From G965205255 sp965205255 (GTDB lineage Bacteria; Pseudomonadota; Gammaproteobacteria; Pseudomonadales; Endozoicomonadaceae), in the NCBI GenBank assembly GCA_965205255.1, contig OZ242051.1, forward strand, positions 310,001 to 374,000: a DNA stretch of 64,000 bases, in the 5' to 3' direction. A program made the translations under genes and the position numbers. Shown here piece by piece: positions 27,735 through 37,905 of the stretch. Numbering within the stretch: the first letter of the stretch is position 1; the number at the start of each line of letters is the position of its first letter. A model generated the notes under the pieces. The model saw nothing but the letters and a program-made list of their open reading frames with translations. It ran no database searches and was not told where the DNA came from.

Positions 27735-28451
27735 ATGAAAAATAATTTATTGTCGCTGGAAAATTACATGCGCCCAGTGCTGAGTGCCCCTGATGGATTG
27801 GACAATGTGTTGTTGCATTCCTGTTGTGCACCTTGTGCAGGCGAAGTAATGCTGGCAATCAAAGCCTCAGGTATTGAACAAACTGTATTTTTTTACAATC
27901 CTAATATTCATCCCCGCGAGGAATATGAGTTGCGAAAGTTGGAAAATAAACGCTTTTGTGACAAGCATGGCATTGGGTTTATAGATGCTGATTACGATAA
28001 AGATAATTGGTTTGAGCGGGTCAAAGGTTTGGAAAATGAGCCCGAGCGCGGAAAACGCTGCACCGTCTGTTTTGACATGCGATTTGAACGCACAGCCTTG
28101 TATGCTCATGAACATAAAATACGGGTAATTAGCAGTACACTGGGCATTTCTCGCTGGAAAAATATGGATCAAATTAATAATTGTGGCATTCGCGCTACAA
28201 GCAATTATGATGATGTGATCTACTGGACATATAACTGGCGAAAACAAGGTGGAGCACCACGTATGATTGAGCTGGCAAAACAAGAGAATTTCTATCAGCA
28301 AGAGTATTGTGGATGCGTATACAGTCTTCGTGATACTAACCACCACCGCATGGCTAATGGTCGTGACCGCATCAGAAGGATGGTTCAATTCTACGGAAAA
28401 AATAAATCAGTACAGGTTCTGGAAATATCAGAAAAGGAAAGTGTCAGCTAA
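27735..28451 (+). CDS. queH: Epoxyqueuosine reductase QueH
   Basis: A 238-residue protein of the QueH (DUF208) family, which reduces epoxyqueuosine to queuosine in tRNA, the last step of the modification, and replaces the unrelated QueG. Conserved cysteines are in [12 protein letters not shown] (Cys30, Cys31, Cys34), RCTVCFDMR and EYCGCVYS, expected to hold an Fe-S cluster and a second metal. [16 protein letters not shown] is a family signature. The gene stands alone, convergent with rsmD. No other queuosine gene is visible in the window. Confidence 0.93.
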   Translation: MKNNLLSLENYMRPVLSAPDGLDNVLLHSCCAPCAGEVMLAIKASGIEQTVFFYNPNIHPREEYELRKLENKRFCDKHGIGFIDADYDKDNWFERVKGLENEPERGKRCTVCFDMRFERTALYAHEHKIRVISSTLGISRWKNMDQINNCGIRATSNYDDVIYWTYNWRKQGGAPRMIELAKQENFYQQEYCGCVYSLRDTNHHRMANGRDRIRRMVQFYGKNKSVQVLEISEKESVS

Positions 28452-28556
28452 ATTTCTTCCTAAGACCTACATTTAGTTTTTTCTTTGCTGAAAGAAGCCG
28501 GAATTTGTTGTCATATAAAAACCTGCTTCTAACTGCTCTCAGTAGCATATATGGTA

Positions 28557-29168
28557 TTAACCTAAAAAGTTGTCCGATAATACCTGATATAACCTGCTTG
28601 CAATTTGTCCGGTTTTTTTTTCTTTTACAAGACTCCAGTTTTCAGGAACCGTAAAATTGAGTTCTTTTTCCGCTTCTACATAAACATAACTCCGTGGTGT
28701 AACCCAGCCACGTTGACTAAGTAAATTACAAACAGGAATTAATAATGATTGCCTAAATGGTGGATCCAGAAACACTATATCAAATGGTGTCACTTTAGCC
28801 GATTGCAACCAAGTAAGCGTATTGGTTGTAATAACGGTATGATTTTCACTCTTTAACGTTTGCAGATTTTTGTTTATAATATTTGTCGCTTTTCTCGATT
28901 TTTCCAGAAAAAAGACTTCCTTTGCACTGCGAGATAAAGCTTCAGAACCCAGTGCACCAGTGCCGGCAAACGCATCGAGACATGTTGCACCTTCAATTGT
29001 GAACATTAACCAGTTGAACAAGGTTTCACGCAAATGATCAGGAGATGGCCGTAGCCCATCAATATCAGCCACAGGCAAACGACGACCTCTCCAGTGTCCT
29101 CCAATAATTCGCAACATATTTGATGACTTTCCTTGTATTGCTGATCGTTTAGTCTGAGCTTTTGTCAT
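28557..29168 (-). CDS. rsmD: 16S rRNA (guanine966-N2)-methyltransferase
   Basis: A 203-residue SAM-dependent enzyme that methylates G966 of 16S rRNA during 30S assembly. Motifs are LRIIGGHWRGRRLP, RPSPDHLRETLFNWL, the SAM-binding DAFAGTGALGSEA (from residue 65) and the catalytic DPPF (135-138). A GTG at 29189 is possible, but the ATG at 29168 has AAAAGG nine bases upstream and is preferred. In many gammaproteobacteria rsmD is next to ftsY; that gene is not here, and a DUF1853 gene lies 50 bp upstream on the same strand. Confidence 0.95.
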   Translation of the reverse strand: MTKAQTKRSAIQGKSSNMLRIIGGHWRGRRLPVADIDGLRPSPDHLRETLFNWLMFTIEGATCLDAFAGTGALGSEALSRSAKEVFFLEKSRKATNIINKNLQTLKSENHTVITTNTLTWLQSAKVTPFDIVFLDPPFRQSLLIPVCNLLSQRGWVTPRSYVYVEAEKELNFTVPENWSLVKEKKTGQIASRLYQVLSDNFLG

Positions 29169-29218
29169 CGTATTTTGCCTTTTTACCACGCTAAAGGGCC
29201 AGCATTTTAACGCTACTT

Positions 29219-30154
29219 TTATTGTCCGTCACGCACCTTGTTTAGCCAGCTATCTGACACCACAAAAAATCTTAACTTTTCCTGATAAATATTATTAACT
29301 ATTTCACAAGCACTAACCAACACAGCACTATTGCTTTTATTGAAGTGTTGTCTCAGCTGATGAGATAGTACTGTTGCTGTTGCATGGGTAGTGTGCCCAC
29401 AAGGCTCAATAAACGGAGATAACCACTGCTGTCTTGGCAAAATAAAATAAACCAGTGAAAAGTTGTGCTCACTTAAAAACGCCGATAACGAATTCAAAGG
29501 CAACCAGTGTTCACGCAAATGGTTGGGATTAATATTTGCAGGAGCAAAACAGCGCTGTCGCCAAGGATAAAACAGATAACCCTGTAGAAGAGCTTCTGTA
29601 TTAATGGCGCTGATCAATGCACCCTCAATGCCTTGTTGTTTCAGCGCACGCCTTCCCTGCGGGGTTTGACTGAGTTCAATTTGCTTCATAAACTTATCGA
29701 GTTTTTTGTCAAGGCGGTCATTACTGTTTGGACCAACCCAGTGGGATGTTGTAGTAACCCCTGTAGCCGTTGGTAGTCCCAAGTAAAATTTGACCGCCAT
29801 TTCCCGGTGAATCAATGCATTATTTTTCAGGTAAACAAGATCAAACTCGCCTAAGGTATTTGACTCATCAGTTACCTGTAAATTTGTGGTAATAATGTCA
29901 TATTCAGGCAAAAGTGTCAGGAGGTATTGCATCAATTGTTCATAATAAATGCCCAATCGCTGGCTTTCACTACAAGCAAGAGCAGGAAGTATTTGGTCAA
30001 TATATTTTGCTAAATCAGAGTCATAATTGCCTGTAAAATCAACAGGAGAATTAATAAATACCTGATGAAAAGTTGCATTTACAATAACAGGGCTCTTTAT
30101 TAGCCATTGAAGATCGTTTAAAATGCGTTGGGAATTGTCAGGTTTTTGATGCAT
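29219..30154 (-). CDS. DUF1853 family protein
   Basis: A 311-residue cytoplasmic protein of the DUF1853 family, function unknown. The recognisable marks are LGIYYEQLMQYLLTLLPEYD, the segment NTLGEFDLVYLKN followed by REMAVKFYLG, and the downstream WVGPNSNDRLDKKLDKF. The E-D and E-x-K spacing (GEFDLVY with EMAVKF) recalls PD-(D/E)XK nucleases, so a nuclease-like fold is possible but is inference. It is divergent from the lipoprotein gene, with an 80-bp gap that should hold promoters for both. Confidence 0.85.
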   Translation of the reverse strand: MHQKPDNSQRILNDLQWLIKSPVIVNATFHQVFINSPVDFTGNYDSDLAKYIDQILPALACSESQRLGIYYEQLMQYLLTLLPEYDIITTNLQVTDESNTLGEFDLVYLKNNALIHREMAVKFYLGLPTATGVTTTSHWVGPNSNDRLDKKLDKFMKQIELSQTPQGRRALKQQGIEGALISAINTEALLQGYLFYPWRQRCFAPANINPNHLREHWLPLNSLSAFLSEHNFSLVYFILPRQQWLSPFIEPCGHTTHATATVLSHQLRQHFNKSNSAVLVSACEIVNNIYQEKLRFFVVSDSWLNKVRDGQ

Positions 30155-30234
30155 TATCCAAACTCAGATACGTTGTGGCTATCAATTAAACGTGTTAAAC
30201 AGCCACTTCAACATAGCATAGTGATGGCGTGTTA

Positions 30235-31095
30235 ATGAAATTAAAATACAGAACAAGCATGGTTTGTGTATTACTTCTGACTGTAATGTTTCTTTTTGGG
30301 TGTAATAAGAAAGAAAACAAAGCAACAGATAAGAATAATCAGGTTCAACAGCTTAAAGTAGAGAAAATGAAAATCGTAGCGGCTAAACCTCCGATTAAAC
30401 CAACGGCTAAAATACTGACAGAGCCTAAGGTTACCAACAATACTTCATTGTTAAATTGCAATAAGATTGATTCTTTAACACCTGTGCAACAATTTGCGTG
30501 TATGGGTGAACGAGCCTGGGAAACGAGTGGCTTATCCGACCAAAACGTAAAGTCAGTCTTTGTAAAAGCTTATGAACAGGGGATGCTTGATGCTCAACAG
30601 GCCAAAACAGTCAATGAGACATCACTGGAAGAGCAATATATCAAACAGAGAGCGATGGCTAAAAAAAGCTATCAACAAGGTTATCAAAAAGGCTATCAAT
30701 CTGTAGTGCACGCTTATGGCATTAAAAATATTTCATGTCACCATAAAAAACAGCAAACGGAGTTTGAAAAACACTGGTGTGTAGCCAGTAATTACTATGA
30801 AAATCGACATATCGGCCCCATAGGCAACCCTCTCTTGAAGGACAGGTTTATTTTTGGATATTTATCAGGTCTTACCATTGCAATGACACTACCCTCCTCT
30901 ATGGAAACACTAATGCAAGATGGTAAACACAATATTGAGGACTTTAACGCTATGTCACCATTAAACAACAATTCATCCGAAGCAGATAAAATTTTTCATA
31001 AAGGCCTTGTCTATGGTTTTTCAGTCATGATGAAAAAAATGCAACAATCGGTTGACCACATAATGAAACAAATGAATGGCACTATTGGTAATTAA
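30235..31095 (+). CDS. Predicted lipoprotein of unknown function
   Basis: A 286-residue protein with a lipoprotein signal: MKLKYRTSMVCVLLLTVMF followed by LFGC, where Cys is the lipidation site. A Lys/Pro-rich linker follows, then a soluble domain with Cys residues in LLNCNKID, FACMGERAW, ISCHHKK and KHWCVASN that could pair in the periplasm. AKKSYQQGYQKGYQ and the repeated aromatic-Gly pattern do not match a family I know. A GTG two codons upstream (30229) is an alternative start. It is divergent from the DUF1853 gene and upstream of gcvT by about 210 bp. Confidence 0.7.
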   Translation: MKLKYRTSMVCVLLLTVMFLFGCNKKENKATDKNNQVQQLKVEKMKIVAAKPPIKPTAKILTEPKVTNNTSLLNCNKIDSLTPVQQFACMGERAWETSGLSDQNVKSVFVKAYEQGMLDAQQAKTVNETSLEEQYIKQRAMAKKSYQQGYQKGYQSVVHAYGIKNISCHHKKQQTEFEKHWCVASNYYENRHIGPIGNPLLKDRFIFGYLSGLTIAMTLPSSMETLMQDGKHNIEDFNAMSPLNNNSSEADKIFHKGLVYGFSVMMKKMQQSVDHIMKQMNGTIGN

Positions 31096-31304
31096 TTATA
31101 AATGACCTTTAAATCCATAGGTACTACGTGAAAAGTAAAAGCTCAGATAATTTATTTTTTTCGTTTATGGTAAAAACAACGCACTACAAGACTTGAATAT
31201 GTCAGTTCAGTAGCAACTATTTTATCTGGTTTGTCCTGCTAAAAGGACTAAATAATTATTTAGATGAAATAATTATCCTAAACAAAATACAGGTTTTAGT
31301 AATA

Positions 31305-32432
31305 ATGAATAGTAACGAAAGGGGAATAATTCGGCGAACCCCGCTTTATAAAGCACATAAAGAGCTGGGAGGAAAAATGGTGAATTTTTCCGGGTGGGAG
31401 TTGCCGGTTTACTATGGTTCACAAAAAGAAGAGCATAAATCAGTACGGGAACATGCAGGCATATTTGATGTCTCCCATATGACAGTCATTGATGTCTCCG
31501 GTATCATGGCCATGGTCTACCTGCAAAAGCTATTGGCGAATGATGTGCATAAGCTCAACACGTCCGGACAAGCGCAATACAGCATTATGCTCAATGAAAA
31601 CGGTGGCGTCATTGATGATCTGATCGTCTATTATCTGTCGGAGAATCATTACAGACTGGTGGTTAACAGTGCAACTAAAGCAAAAGATTTAAGTTGGATG
31701 GTAAAGCAGGCTGACATGTTTAATGTAACGATAACACCCCAGCCTGAGCTTGCAATTATTGCATTACAAGGTCCTGAGGCCATCAGCATTGCCAAAGCTA
31801 TATTACAGACAAACAACGTTAAAAAACTTGATTCGATTAAACCATTTACCAGTACCATGATTGATGATATCTTTTTTGCTCGAACAGGCTATACCGGAGA
31901 AGACGGGCTGGAACTTATCATGGCAGCTACTAAAGTCGAAAGCGTTTGGAATAAGCTGGTTGAGAAAGGAGCAACGCCCTGTGGTTTAGGAGCCCGTGAC
32001 ACACTGAGGCTGGAAGCGGGACTCAATCTTTACGGCTCTGAAATGGATGAACAAATCAACCCGTTAGAAGCTAATCTTGGCTGGTGTATTGCCTGGAAGC
32101 CAGAAGGTCGTGATTTTATCGGGCGGGCCATCGTTGAAAAAGCAAGGCATCTTACCGGAGATAAACTGGTCGGAGTAATCATGAAGGAGCGAGGCATTTT
32201 ACGCGCTGGTCAAAAATTATGTCTACAAGATAACAGGAAGGGCGTGATAACCAGCGGTACATTTTCGCCAACCTTGGGGTATTCTATCGCTTTAGCAAGA
32301 ATTCCTGCCGATGCTATCACAGAAAGTGCTAAAGTAGATATTCGCAGAAAACTACTACCTGTAGTTATTGGATCGCCGAGATTTGTCCGAAAGGGAAAAA
32401 AAATTTTTAAGGCTTTTGCACCATTGGTGTGA
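31305..32432 (+). CDS. gcvT: Glycine cleavage system T protein (aminomethyltransferase)
   Basis: A 375-residue folate-dependent enzyme. It transfers the methylene group from the aminomethyl-lipoyl arm of GcvH to tetrahydrofolate, releasing ammonia. Family marks are GGKMVNFSGWELPVYY, AGIFDVSHM, the folate-site FFARTGYTGEDGLELI, and GLGARDTLRLEAGLNLYG. It is first in gcvT-gcvH-gcvP. The 210-bp leader shows no glycine riboswitch features that I can make out, so control by GcvA or a simple promoter is more likely. The start gives a short N-terminal extension before RRTPLYKAH. Confidence 0.97.
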   Translation: MNSNERGIIRRTPLYKAHKELGGKMVNFSGWELPVYYGSQKEEHKSVREHAGIFDVSHMTVIDVSGIMAMVYLQKLLANDVHKLNTSGQAQYSIMLNENGGVIDDLIVYYLSENHYRLVVNSATKAKDLSWMVKQADMFNVTITPQPELAIIALQGPEAISIAKAILQTNNVKKLDSIKPFTSTMIDDIFFARTGYTGEDGLELIMAATKVESVWNKLVEKGATPCGLGARDTLRLEAGLNLYGSEMDEQINPLEANLGWCIAWKPEGRDFIGRAIVEKARHLTGDKLVGVIMKERGILRAGQKLCLQDNRKGVITSGTFSPTLGYSIALARIPADAITESAKVDIRRKLLPVVIGSPRFVRKGKKIFKAFAPLV

Positions 32433-32529
32433 TTGTTTATTTTGGGGTGCTTTACGCATAAATTTTGATTGTTATCCGTGAAGTAATTTTTTTCAACTTA
32501 AACGGGTAAGTATGTATAGGTTGTATTTG

Positions 32530-32916
32530 ATGAGTAATATTCCTTCTGAATTACGCTACACCAAGTCTCATGAATGGGTTAGATTTGAAGATGACGGCAC
32601 AGCAACGGTAGGCATTACTGAGCATGCTGCAGAGAGTCTTGGAGAGGTTGTTTTTGTAGAATTACCAGAATTAGGTGAGACGTATAATCAAACCGATGAC
32701 ATTGCGGTGGTTGAATCAGTAAAAGCGGCGTCTGATTTATATGCCCCTTTTTCTGGGGAAGTTATAGCTGTTAACGATACATTATCTGATACGCCAGAGA
32801 TTGTTAACGAAGACCCTTATGGCAAAGGGTGGTTTTTCAAATTTAAAATTCACTCCGACTCAGAGCTTGATTCTTTTCTCGATGCAAGTGGATATGCCGA
32901 AATACTTGCAGACTAA
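32530..32916 (+). CDS. gcvH: Glycine cleavage system H protein
   Basis: A 128-residue lipoyl carrier of the glycine cleavage system. The lipoylated lysine is Lys65 in [10 protein letters not shown], the same number as in E. coli Gcv[21 protein letters not shown] and [11 protein letters not shown] are conserved. An ATG six codons upstream (32512) is open; the start at 32530 matches the family N terminus [16 protein letters not shown] and has an AGG nine bases upstream. It lies about 100 bp after gcvT and 200 bp before gcvP. Confidence 0.96.
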   Translation: MSNIPSELRYTKSHEWVRFEDDGTATVGITEHAAESLGEVVFVELPELGETYNQTDDIAVVESVKAASDLYAPFSGEVIAVNDTLSDTPEIVNEDPYGKGWFFKFKIHSDSELDSFLDASGYAEILAD

Positions 32917-32997
32917 TCATTCAGATCACACATGGCACTATTTGATGTGCCTGGTTGGTTATTATAGAGAAAGCATTTTTTACTCTTTAATTAACAG

Positions 32998-33016
32998 TAG
33001 CCTGATTTTAGGCTAC
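32998..33016 (+). terminator. Hairpin between gcvH and gcvP
   Basis: GTAGCC and GGCTAC form a 6-bp stem with a 7-base loop, followed by a short TTTT at 33023-33026. It could attenuate read-through from gcvH into gcvP. The weak U tract makes this uncertain. Confidence 0.4.
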
Positions 33017-33021
33017 CTCAT

Positions 33022-33081
33022 GTTTTAAAGGCATAAGTTTTAAAGGCATAAGTTTTAAAGGCAATAGTTTTAAAGGCAAAA
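33022..33081. repeat. Four tandem 15-bp repeats upstream of gcvP
   Basis: The unit GTTTTAAAGGCATAA occurs twice exactly (33022-33036, 33037-33051) and twice with changes at its end (33052-33066, 33067-33081). The array ends 38 bp before the gcvP start. Each unit contains AAAGG, which resembles a ribosome binding site. Its role is unknown. Confidence 0.9.
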
Positions 33082-33119
33082 GATAAGCGCTCAGAATTTT
33101 ATAAGGAACTCCAAACATA

Positions 33120-36062
33120 ATGGCTATTTCAAAAGATGCATCTGGTTCTGAAAGAGTACCGGCTAGCAATAACTGTCTTCACTCTTCTGCTAAAGACCTA
33201 TCTCTTGATAGTTTAGAACAACAGTATTCATTTTATCGTCGTCACACAGGCATTGATTCCAGTGCAAAACAGGCTATGCAACAGGTTTTAGGTGTAGATA
33301 GCTTGGAGTCTCTATTAAAAGCGGCAGTACCTAATTGCATTTTGCACGATGAAGAAAGCTCAAAAGAGGCTCTGACAGAACATCAAGTGCTTGCTTATTT
33401 GCGCAAACTGTTAGACAAAAACAAACAGTATCGCAGTTTTATTGGTATGGGATACTACGATACCTTATTGCCTAATGTCATTCTTCGTAATGTATTGGAA
33501 AATCCAGGCTGGTATACGGCATATACACCTTATCAAGCAGAAATATCACAAGGCCGTCTGGAGATGTTAATGAATTTTCAGCAGATGACCATAGACCTTA
33601 CTGGTCTGGATGTTGCATCAGCTTCCTTACTGGATGAAGCAACTGCTGCTGCTGAGGCTATGGGACTTGCCAGACGAGCTTCTAAAAAAAGAAAATCTGC
33701 ATCCTTTTATGTAGACGAGCATTGTCACCCTCAAACTATCAATGTTATAAAAACACGTGCTAGTGGTCTTGGAATTGAAGTTATTGTCGGTGATGCAGCC
33801 AACAGTGTAAAACACGATGTTTTTGGAGCACTACTTGCATACCCAGGTACATATGGTGATGTTAAAAACTACCACTCATTGATTAAAACATTACAGGAAA
33901 ACAAAGCACTTGTAGCTATGGTTTCTGATATTATGAGTCTGGCATTACTGAAATCTCCTGGTGAGTTAGGTGCTGATATTGCTTTAGGGTCAACCCAGCG
34001 TTTTGGTGTTCCAATGGGTTTTGGTGGTCCTCATGCTGCATTTTTTGCCACAAAAAATAAATATAAACGTAATCTTCCCGGAAGAATTATCGGTCTTTCT
34101 GTCGATAGCAACGGACATCCTGCTTATCGCATGGCTCTGCAAACCAGAGAACAACATATTCGTCGTGACAAGGCAACCAGCAATATTTGTACTTCTCAGG
34201 TACTACTAGCTAATATTGCCGCATGTTATGCCATATATCATGGTAATGAAGGTATATATTCAATCGCAGCCCGCATACATCGCTTGACGGATATTTTAGC
34301 CAAAGGCTTAAGAAATAAAGGACTTAAACCTGAAAATAATACTTGGTTTGATACTTTAACGTTCCGTGTACAAGATACATCCGCTATCCTTGAACGAGCT
34401 GATAAAGCGAATATTAATCTTCGCCTTTCTGCTGACAAACAGATTGTTGGAATCTCTTTAGATGAAGCGACCAATCGTGAAGATATTGAAACTCTGTGGT
34501 CTGTGTGCTTAGGTGAAAAAAATGATTTAACCATAGAAAGTGTTGAAGCCTCACTGACTGAAAAATACAGTTCCATTCCTGAAGAACTGCAACGTAAAAC
34601 CACATTTCTGACACACGAAGTTTTTAATAGTTATCATTCAGAAACGGAAATGATGCGTTATTTAAAGCGTCTGGAAGACAGAGATCTAACTCTTAACCAA
34701 TCAATGATTCCATTGGGTTCCTGTACGATGAAACTCAATGCGGTAACTGAAATGCTTCCGGTTACCTGGCCGGAGATTGCCAACGTTCATCCTTTTGTTC
34801 CGCACAACCAGGTGACAGGATTAATGGAAATGATCACCGAGCTGGAAGATATGCTAAAAATGATTACCGGCTTATCAGGAATTAGTGTTCAGCCCAACTC
34901 TGGCGCACAGGGAGAATATGCTGGTTTACTGGCTATTAGCCGTTACCATGCAGCAAGAGGCGAGCAGGCACGTGATATTTGTCTGATTCCGGCATCTGCC
35001 CATGGAACCAATCCGGCATCAGCTATTATGTGTGGAATGAAAGTGGTAGTCATTTCCTGTGATAAAAATGGCAACGTCGATCTGAATGATTTACATAAAA
35101 AAGCAGAAGAGCATTCCAAAGATTTAGCGGCATTTATGATTACCTACCCTTCGACACATGGTGTATATGAGGATGGAATAGAAGACATTTGCTCTGTTGT
35201 TCACAAATATGGGGGGCAGGTCTACATGGATGGCGCTAACATGAATGCGTTGGTTGGCATTGCCAAACCCGCAAAATTTGGCGTAGATGTGATGCACTTT
35301 AATTTACATAAAACCTTCTGTATTCCTCATGGGGGCGGAGGACCTGGTGTCGGTCCTATTGGTGTAGCTGAACATTTAGTGCCGTTCTTACCTGGTCATA
35401 TATTTGATGAAAAAACACAGAATAATAGTGATGCAGTAAGTGCTGCACCATGGGGTTCTGCTGCAATTTTGCCCGTATCATGGAGTTACATGAAAATGAT
35501 GGGAAGCCATGGTTTACGACAAGCAACAGCAACAGCTATATTAAGTGCCAACTATTTGGCTCATCGCTTGGAGCCCCATTATTCAATCCTTTATCGTGGT
35601 CAAAGTGGTTTCTGTGCTCATGAGTTTATAATCGATCTTCGTCCGATAAAAGCAAAAACGGGCATTACTGAAGAGGACATTGCCAAACGACTTATTGATT
35701 ATGGTTTTCACGCACCTACAATGAGCTTTCCGGTAGCAGGTACATTAATGATAGAGCCAACAGAGAGTGAATCTAAAACTGAACTGGATCATTTTGCAGA
35801 TGCGATGATAGCTATACGTGAGGAAGTTCGAGCAATAGAGAATAACGAGTTGCCCAAAGATGATAATCCTCTCATCAATGCCCCACATACATTGCACGAT
35901 GTTCTCAAAAAATGGAAACATCCTTACTCTCGCAAGCAGGCTGTAACTCCTTCACTCCGAGTCGGTAAAAATAAGTTCTGGCCATCCGTAAATCGGGTAG
36001 ATAATGTCTATGGTGATAAAAATCTTATTTGTTCTTGCCCAAATATTGAAACATATCAGTAA
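33120..36062 (+). CDS. gcvP: Glycine dehydrogenase (decarboxylating), P protein
   Basis: A 980-residue PLP enzyme that decarboxylates glycine and passes the aminomethyl group to GcvH. Both halves of the fused P protein are present: the N-terminal half has FIGMGYYDTLLPNVILRN and the C-terminal half has LNQSMIPLGSCTMKLN. The PLP lysine is about Lys731 in HFNLHKTFCIPHGGGGPG. The N terminus has about 20 extra Ser-rich residues before the conserved LEQQYSFYRRHTG. It is the last gene of the gcv group, followed by a strong hairpin. Confidence 0.97.
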   Translation: MAISKDASGSERVPASNNCLHSSAKDLSLDSLEQQYSFYRRHTGIDSSAKQAMQQVLGVDSLESLLKAAVPNCILHDEESSKEALTEHQVLAYLRKLLDKNKQYRSFIGMGYYDTLLPNVILRNVLENPGWYTAYTPYQAEISQGRLEMLMNFQQMTIDLTGLDVASASLLDEATAAAEAMGLARRASKKRKSASFYVDEHCHPQTINVIKTRASGLGIEVIVGDAANSVKHDVFGALLAYPGTYGDVKNYHSLIKTLQENKALVAMVSDIMSLALLKSPGELGADIALGSTQRFGVPMGFGGPHAAFFATKNKYKRNLPGRIIGLSVDSNGHPAYRMALQTREQHIRRDKATSNICTSQVLLANIAACYAIYHGNEGIYSIAARIHRLTDILAKGLRNKGLKPENNTWFDTLTFRVQDTSAILERADKANINLRLSADKQIVGISLDEATNREDIETLWSVCLGEKNDLTIESVEASLTEKYSSIPEELQRKTTFLTHEVFNSYHSETEMMRYLKRLEDRDLTLNQSMIPLGSCTMKLNAVTEMLPVTWPEIANVHPFVPHNQVTGLMEMITELEDMLKMITGLSGISVQPNSGAQGEYAGLLAISRYHAARGEQARDICLIPASAHGTNPASAIMCGMKVVVISCDKNGNVDLNDLHKKAEEHSKDLAAFMITYPSTHGVYEDGIEDICSVVHKYGGQVYMDGANMNALVGIAKPAKFGVDVMHFNLHKTFCIPHGGGGPGVGPIGVAEHLVPFLPGHIFDEKTQNNSDAVSAAPWGSAAILPVSWSYMKMMGSHGLRQATATAILSANYLAHRLEPHYSILYRGQSGFCAHEFIIDLRPIKAKTGITEEDIAKRLIDYGFHAPTMSFPVAGTLMIEPTESESKTELDHFADAMIAIREEVRAIENNELPKDDNPLINAPHTLHDVLKKWKHPYSRKQAVTPSLRVGKNKFWPSVNRVDNVYGDKNLICSCPNIETYQ

Positions 36063-36075
36063 GAAAACCAGAAAA

Positions 36076-36100
36076 AGAAGAAAGCCTCTGGCTTTCTTCT
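36076..36100. terminator. Strong hairpin terminator after gcvP
   Basis: AGAAGAAAGCC and GGCTTTCTTCT form a perfect 11-bp stem with a TCT loop, 13 bp after the gcvP stop. The plus-strand U tract is poor (GAAAATT), but stem strength and position support a terminator for gcvP. Confidence 0.75.
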
Positions 36101-36447
36101 GAAAATTGACAGCAATTATTGCCTGTTACATAAAAAGGTAGGGCATGACTGAGACTTGCAGATAGTGAACTAACTCTGTGTAAAGAGAAAATTATACGAC
36201 AAGGAAGTTTATTGCACATGTTCTGAAGGTTAGTATTAATACTTTGATCTGCACATTAAAATAACTATCTCCCGAACATGCTAATACTATATTGAAAGCA
36301 ATTAAAATATTGTTTTTCTGCCTGAAGCCGATGAACAATGAAGTTTTTTGCAAAAGAAAAAACAACAACGATGGCTTTGGTTTACTGATGACAGGGGTAG
36401 TTATGAAAAATTGCTTCCTGAAAAAAGGCGGTAGTCCGATTTTGATA
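36101..36447. other. Convergent intergenic region, nothing identified
   Basis: About 350 bp between the gcvP terminator and the end of ttcA, which converge. No reading frame of substance, repeat or RNA gene is visible. Confidence 0.4.
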
Positions 36448-37359
36448 TTACAGGTTGTTTAGACGGTGAAATATAAGATCTTTCTCTGTTTCTGCAACGT
36501 GGGCTTTGTTCAAAATAATTTCAGGCTCATCAAAAGCCTTATCGCCATCAAAATCAGGCTTACCTGTTGTTGCTAATCCATTAAAATCAAATAAATGGGT
36601 ATCTGCTAAATGTGATGGAACTACATTTTTTAGTGCGCTAAACATAGTCTCAACTCGTCCTGGAAAGCGCCTGTCCCATTCAAAAAGCATCTGTTTTATA
36701 ATTTTACGCTGTAACTGGCTCTGCCCACCACAAAGATTGCAGGGAATAATAGGAAAAGCCTTAAGCTCAGCAAAATGAGCAATATCTTTCTCCCGGCAAT
36801 AAGCAAGTGGCCTGATGATCATATGCTTTCCATCATCACTTACAAGTTTTGGAGGCATGGCTTTCATTTTCCCACCATAGAACATATTCAGAAAAAGCGT
36901 TTCAAGGATATCTTCCCTATGATGACCAAGGGCAATTTTAGTCGCACCAATTTCAGTTGCCGTACGGTAAAGTATTCCGCGACGCAGGCGAGAACAAAGT
37001 GAACAGGTGGTTTTCCCCACCGGAACCTTTTCTTTCACAATACTATAAGTATCTTCTTCAACAATCAGGTGCTTTACACCCCTTTTAAGCAAATAATCAG
37101 GAAGAATATGCTCAGGAAATCCTGGCTGTTTTTGATCAAGATTGACTGCTGTGATGGTAAAGTTGATAGGCGCATGCTCTTTCAGATTCAGCAATATTTC
37201 CAGCATAGTGTAGCTATCTTTTCCACCAGACAAGCAACACATAACATGGTCGCCATCGGCCAACATCGAAAAATCAGCAATGGCACGGCCCACATCACGG
37301 CGGAGTTTTTTTTGCAATTTATTCAAGGTTACACGCTGACATTTTGTAATTTCTAGCAT
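36448..37359 (-). CDS. ttcA: tRNA 2-thiocytidine32 synthetase
   Basis: A 303-residue ATP-dependent thiolase that puts sulfur on cytidine 32 of certain tRNAs. The PP-loop SGGKDS is at residues 44-49. The Fe-S cysteines are the CxxC pair Cys119/Cys122 in [12 protein letters not shown] and a further Cys in PCNLCGG (Cys207/Cys210). [19 protein letters not shown] is a family signature. Length is close to the E. coli enzyme. It is divergent from the DksA-like gene. Confidence 0.96.
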   Translation of the reverse strand: MLEITKCQRVTLNKLQKKLRRDVGRAIADFSMLADGDHVMCCLSGGKDSYTMLEILLNLKEHAPINFTITAVNLDQKQPGFPEHILPDYLLKRGVKHLIVEEDTYSIVKEKVPVGKTTCSLCSRLRRGILYRTATEIGATKIALGHHREDILETLFLNMFYGGKMKAMPPKLVSDDGKHMIIRPLAYCREKDIAHFAELKAFPIIPCNLCGGQSQLQRKIIKQMLFEWDRRFPGRVETMFSALKNVVPSHLADTHLFDFNGLATTGKPDFDGDKAFDEPEIILNKAHVAETEKDLIFHRLNNL

Positions 37360-37563
37360 AAGCTATCATCTGTACTACATAAAATAATTTTCAAAAACAG
37401 ATTGAGATTATAACGAATAATCTTTGAGAAGTCTGTGTCAGACTAGGTTATTTTTCTTATATAGATTCCACAACATTTACCGATAAAAACATTAATCAAA
37501 ATGAATATTTAGTCGACACCATCAAACAAAATATTTTTACTATTCGCAACAGGGAAGATTACT

Positions 37564-37905
37564 ATGAATTCACAGCACCCAATTACTTTAGAATTACGAA
37601 ATAAAATGCTGCAACGACAGGGAGAGCTTGAAAAGCGTGTCAAAAATCTTAAAAAAGATATTACAAAAAAGAACAGTGCAGACTGGTCTGAACAAGCACA
37701 GGAGCGCAGTAACGATGATGTTCTTAAAACTTTAGACATTGAGGCACAAACAGAAATTAATCAAATCCAAAAAGCACTTAATAGAATGGATAGTGACGAA
37801 TATGCAGTTTGCCAGAAATGCGGATGTGATATTCCTTTGGAAAGACTAAATATTATGCCTTACACGGAGTTCTGCGTAAAATGCGCCAGCAAGCTTGATC
37901 TGTAA
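37564..37905 (+). CDS. TraR/DksA-family C4 zinc-finger protein
   Basis: A 113-residue protein of the TraR/DksA group, which bind in the RNA polymerase secondary channel or act as small zinc proteins. The C4 finger is CQKCGCDIPLERLNIMPYTE with Cys83 and Cys86, and Cys104 and Cys107 in FCVKCASK. The N-terminal half is a Lys/Glu-rich coiled coil. It is shorter than true DksA (about 150 residues) and lacks the DxxDxA tip motif, so it is probably a short DksA-like paralogue. Its function is not known from sequence. Confidence 0.88.
   Translation: MNSQHPITLELRNKMLQRQGELEKRVKNLKKDITKKNSADWSEQAQERSNDDVLKTLDIEAQTEINQIQKALNRMDSDEYAVCQKCGCDIPLERLNIMPYTEFCVKCASKLDL

Noticed and set aside
31096..31304. 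Possible glycine riboswitch before gcvT
   Set aside because: The leader is AT-rich and I could not find the paired aptamer motifs; nothing supports more than an ordinary leader.
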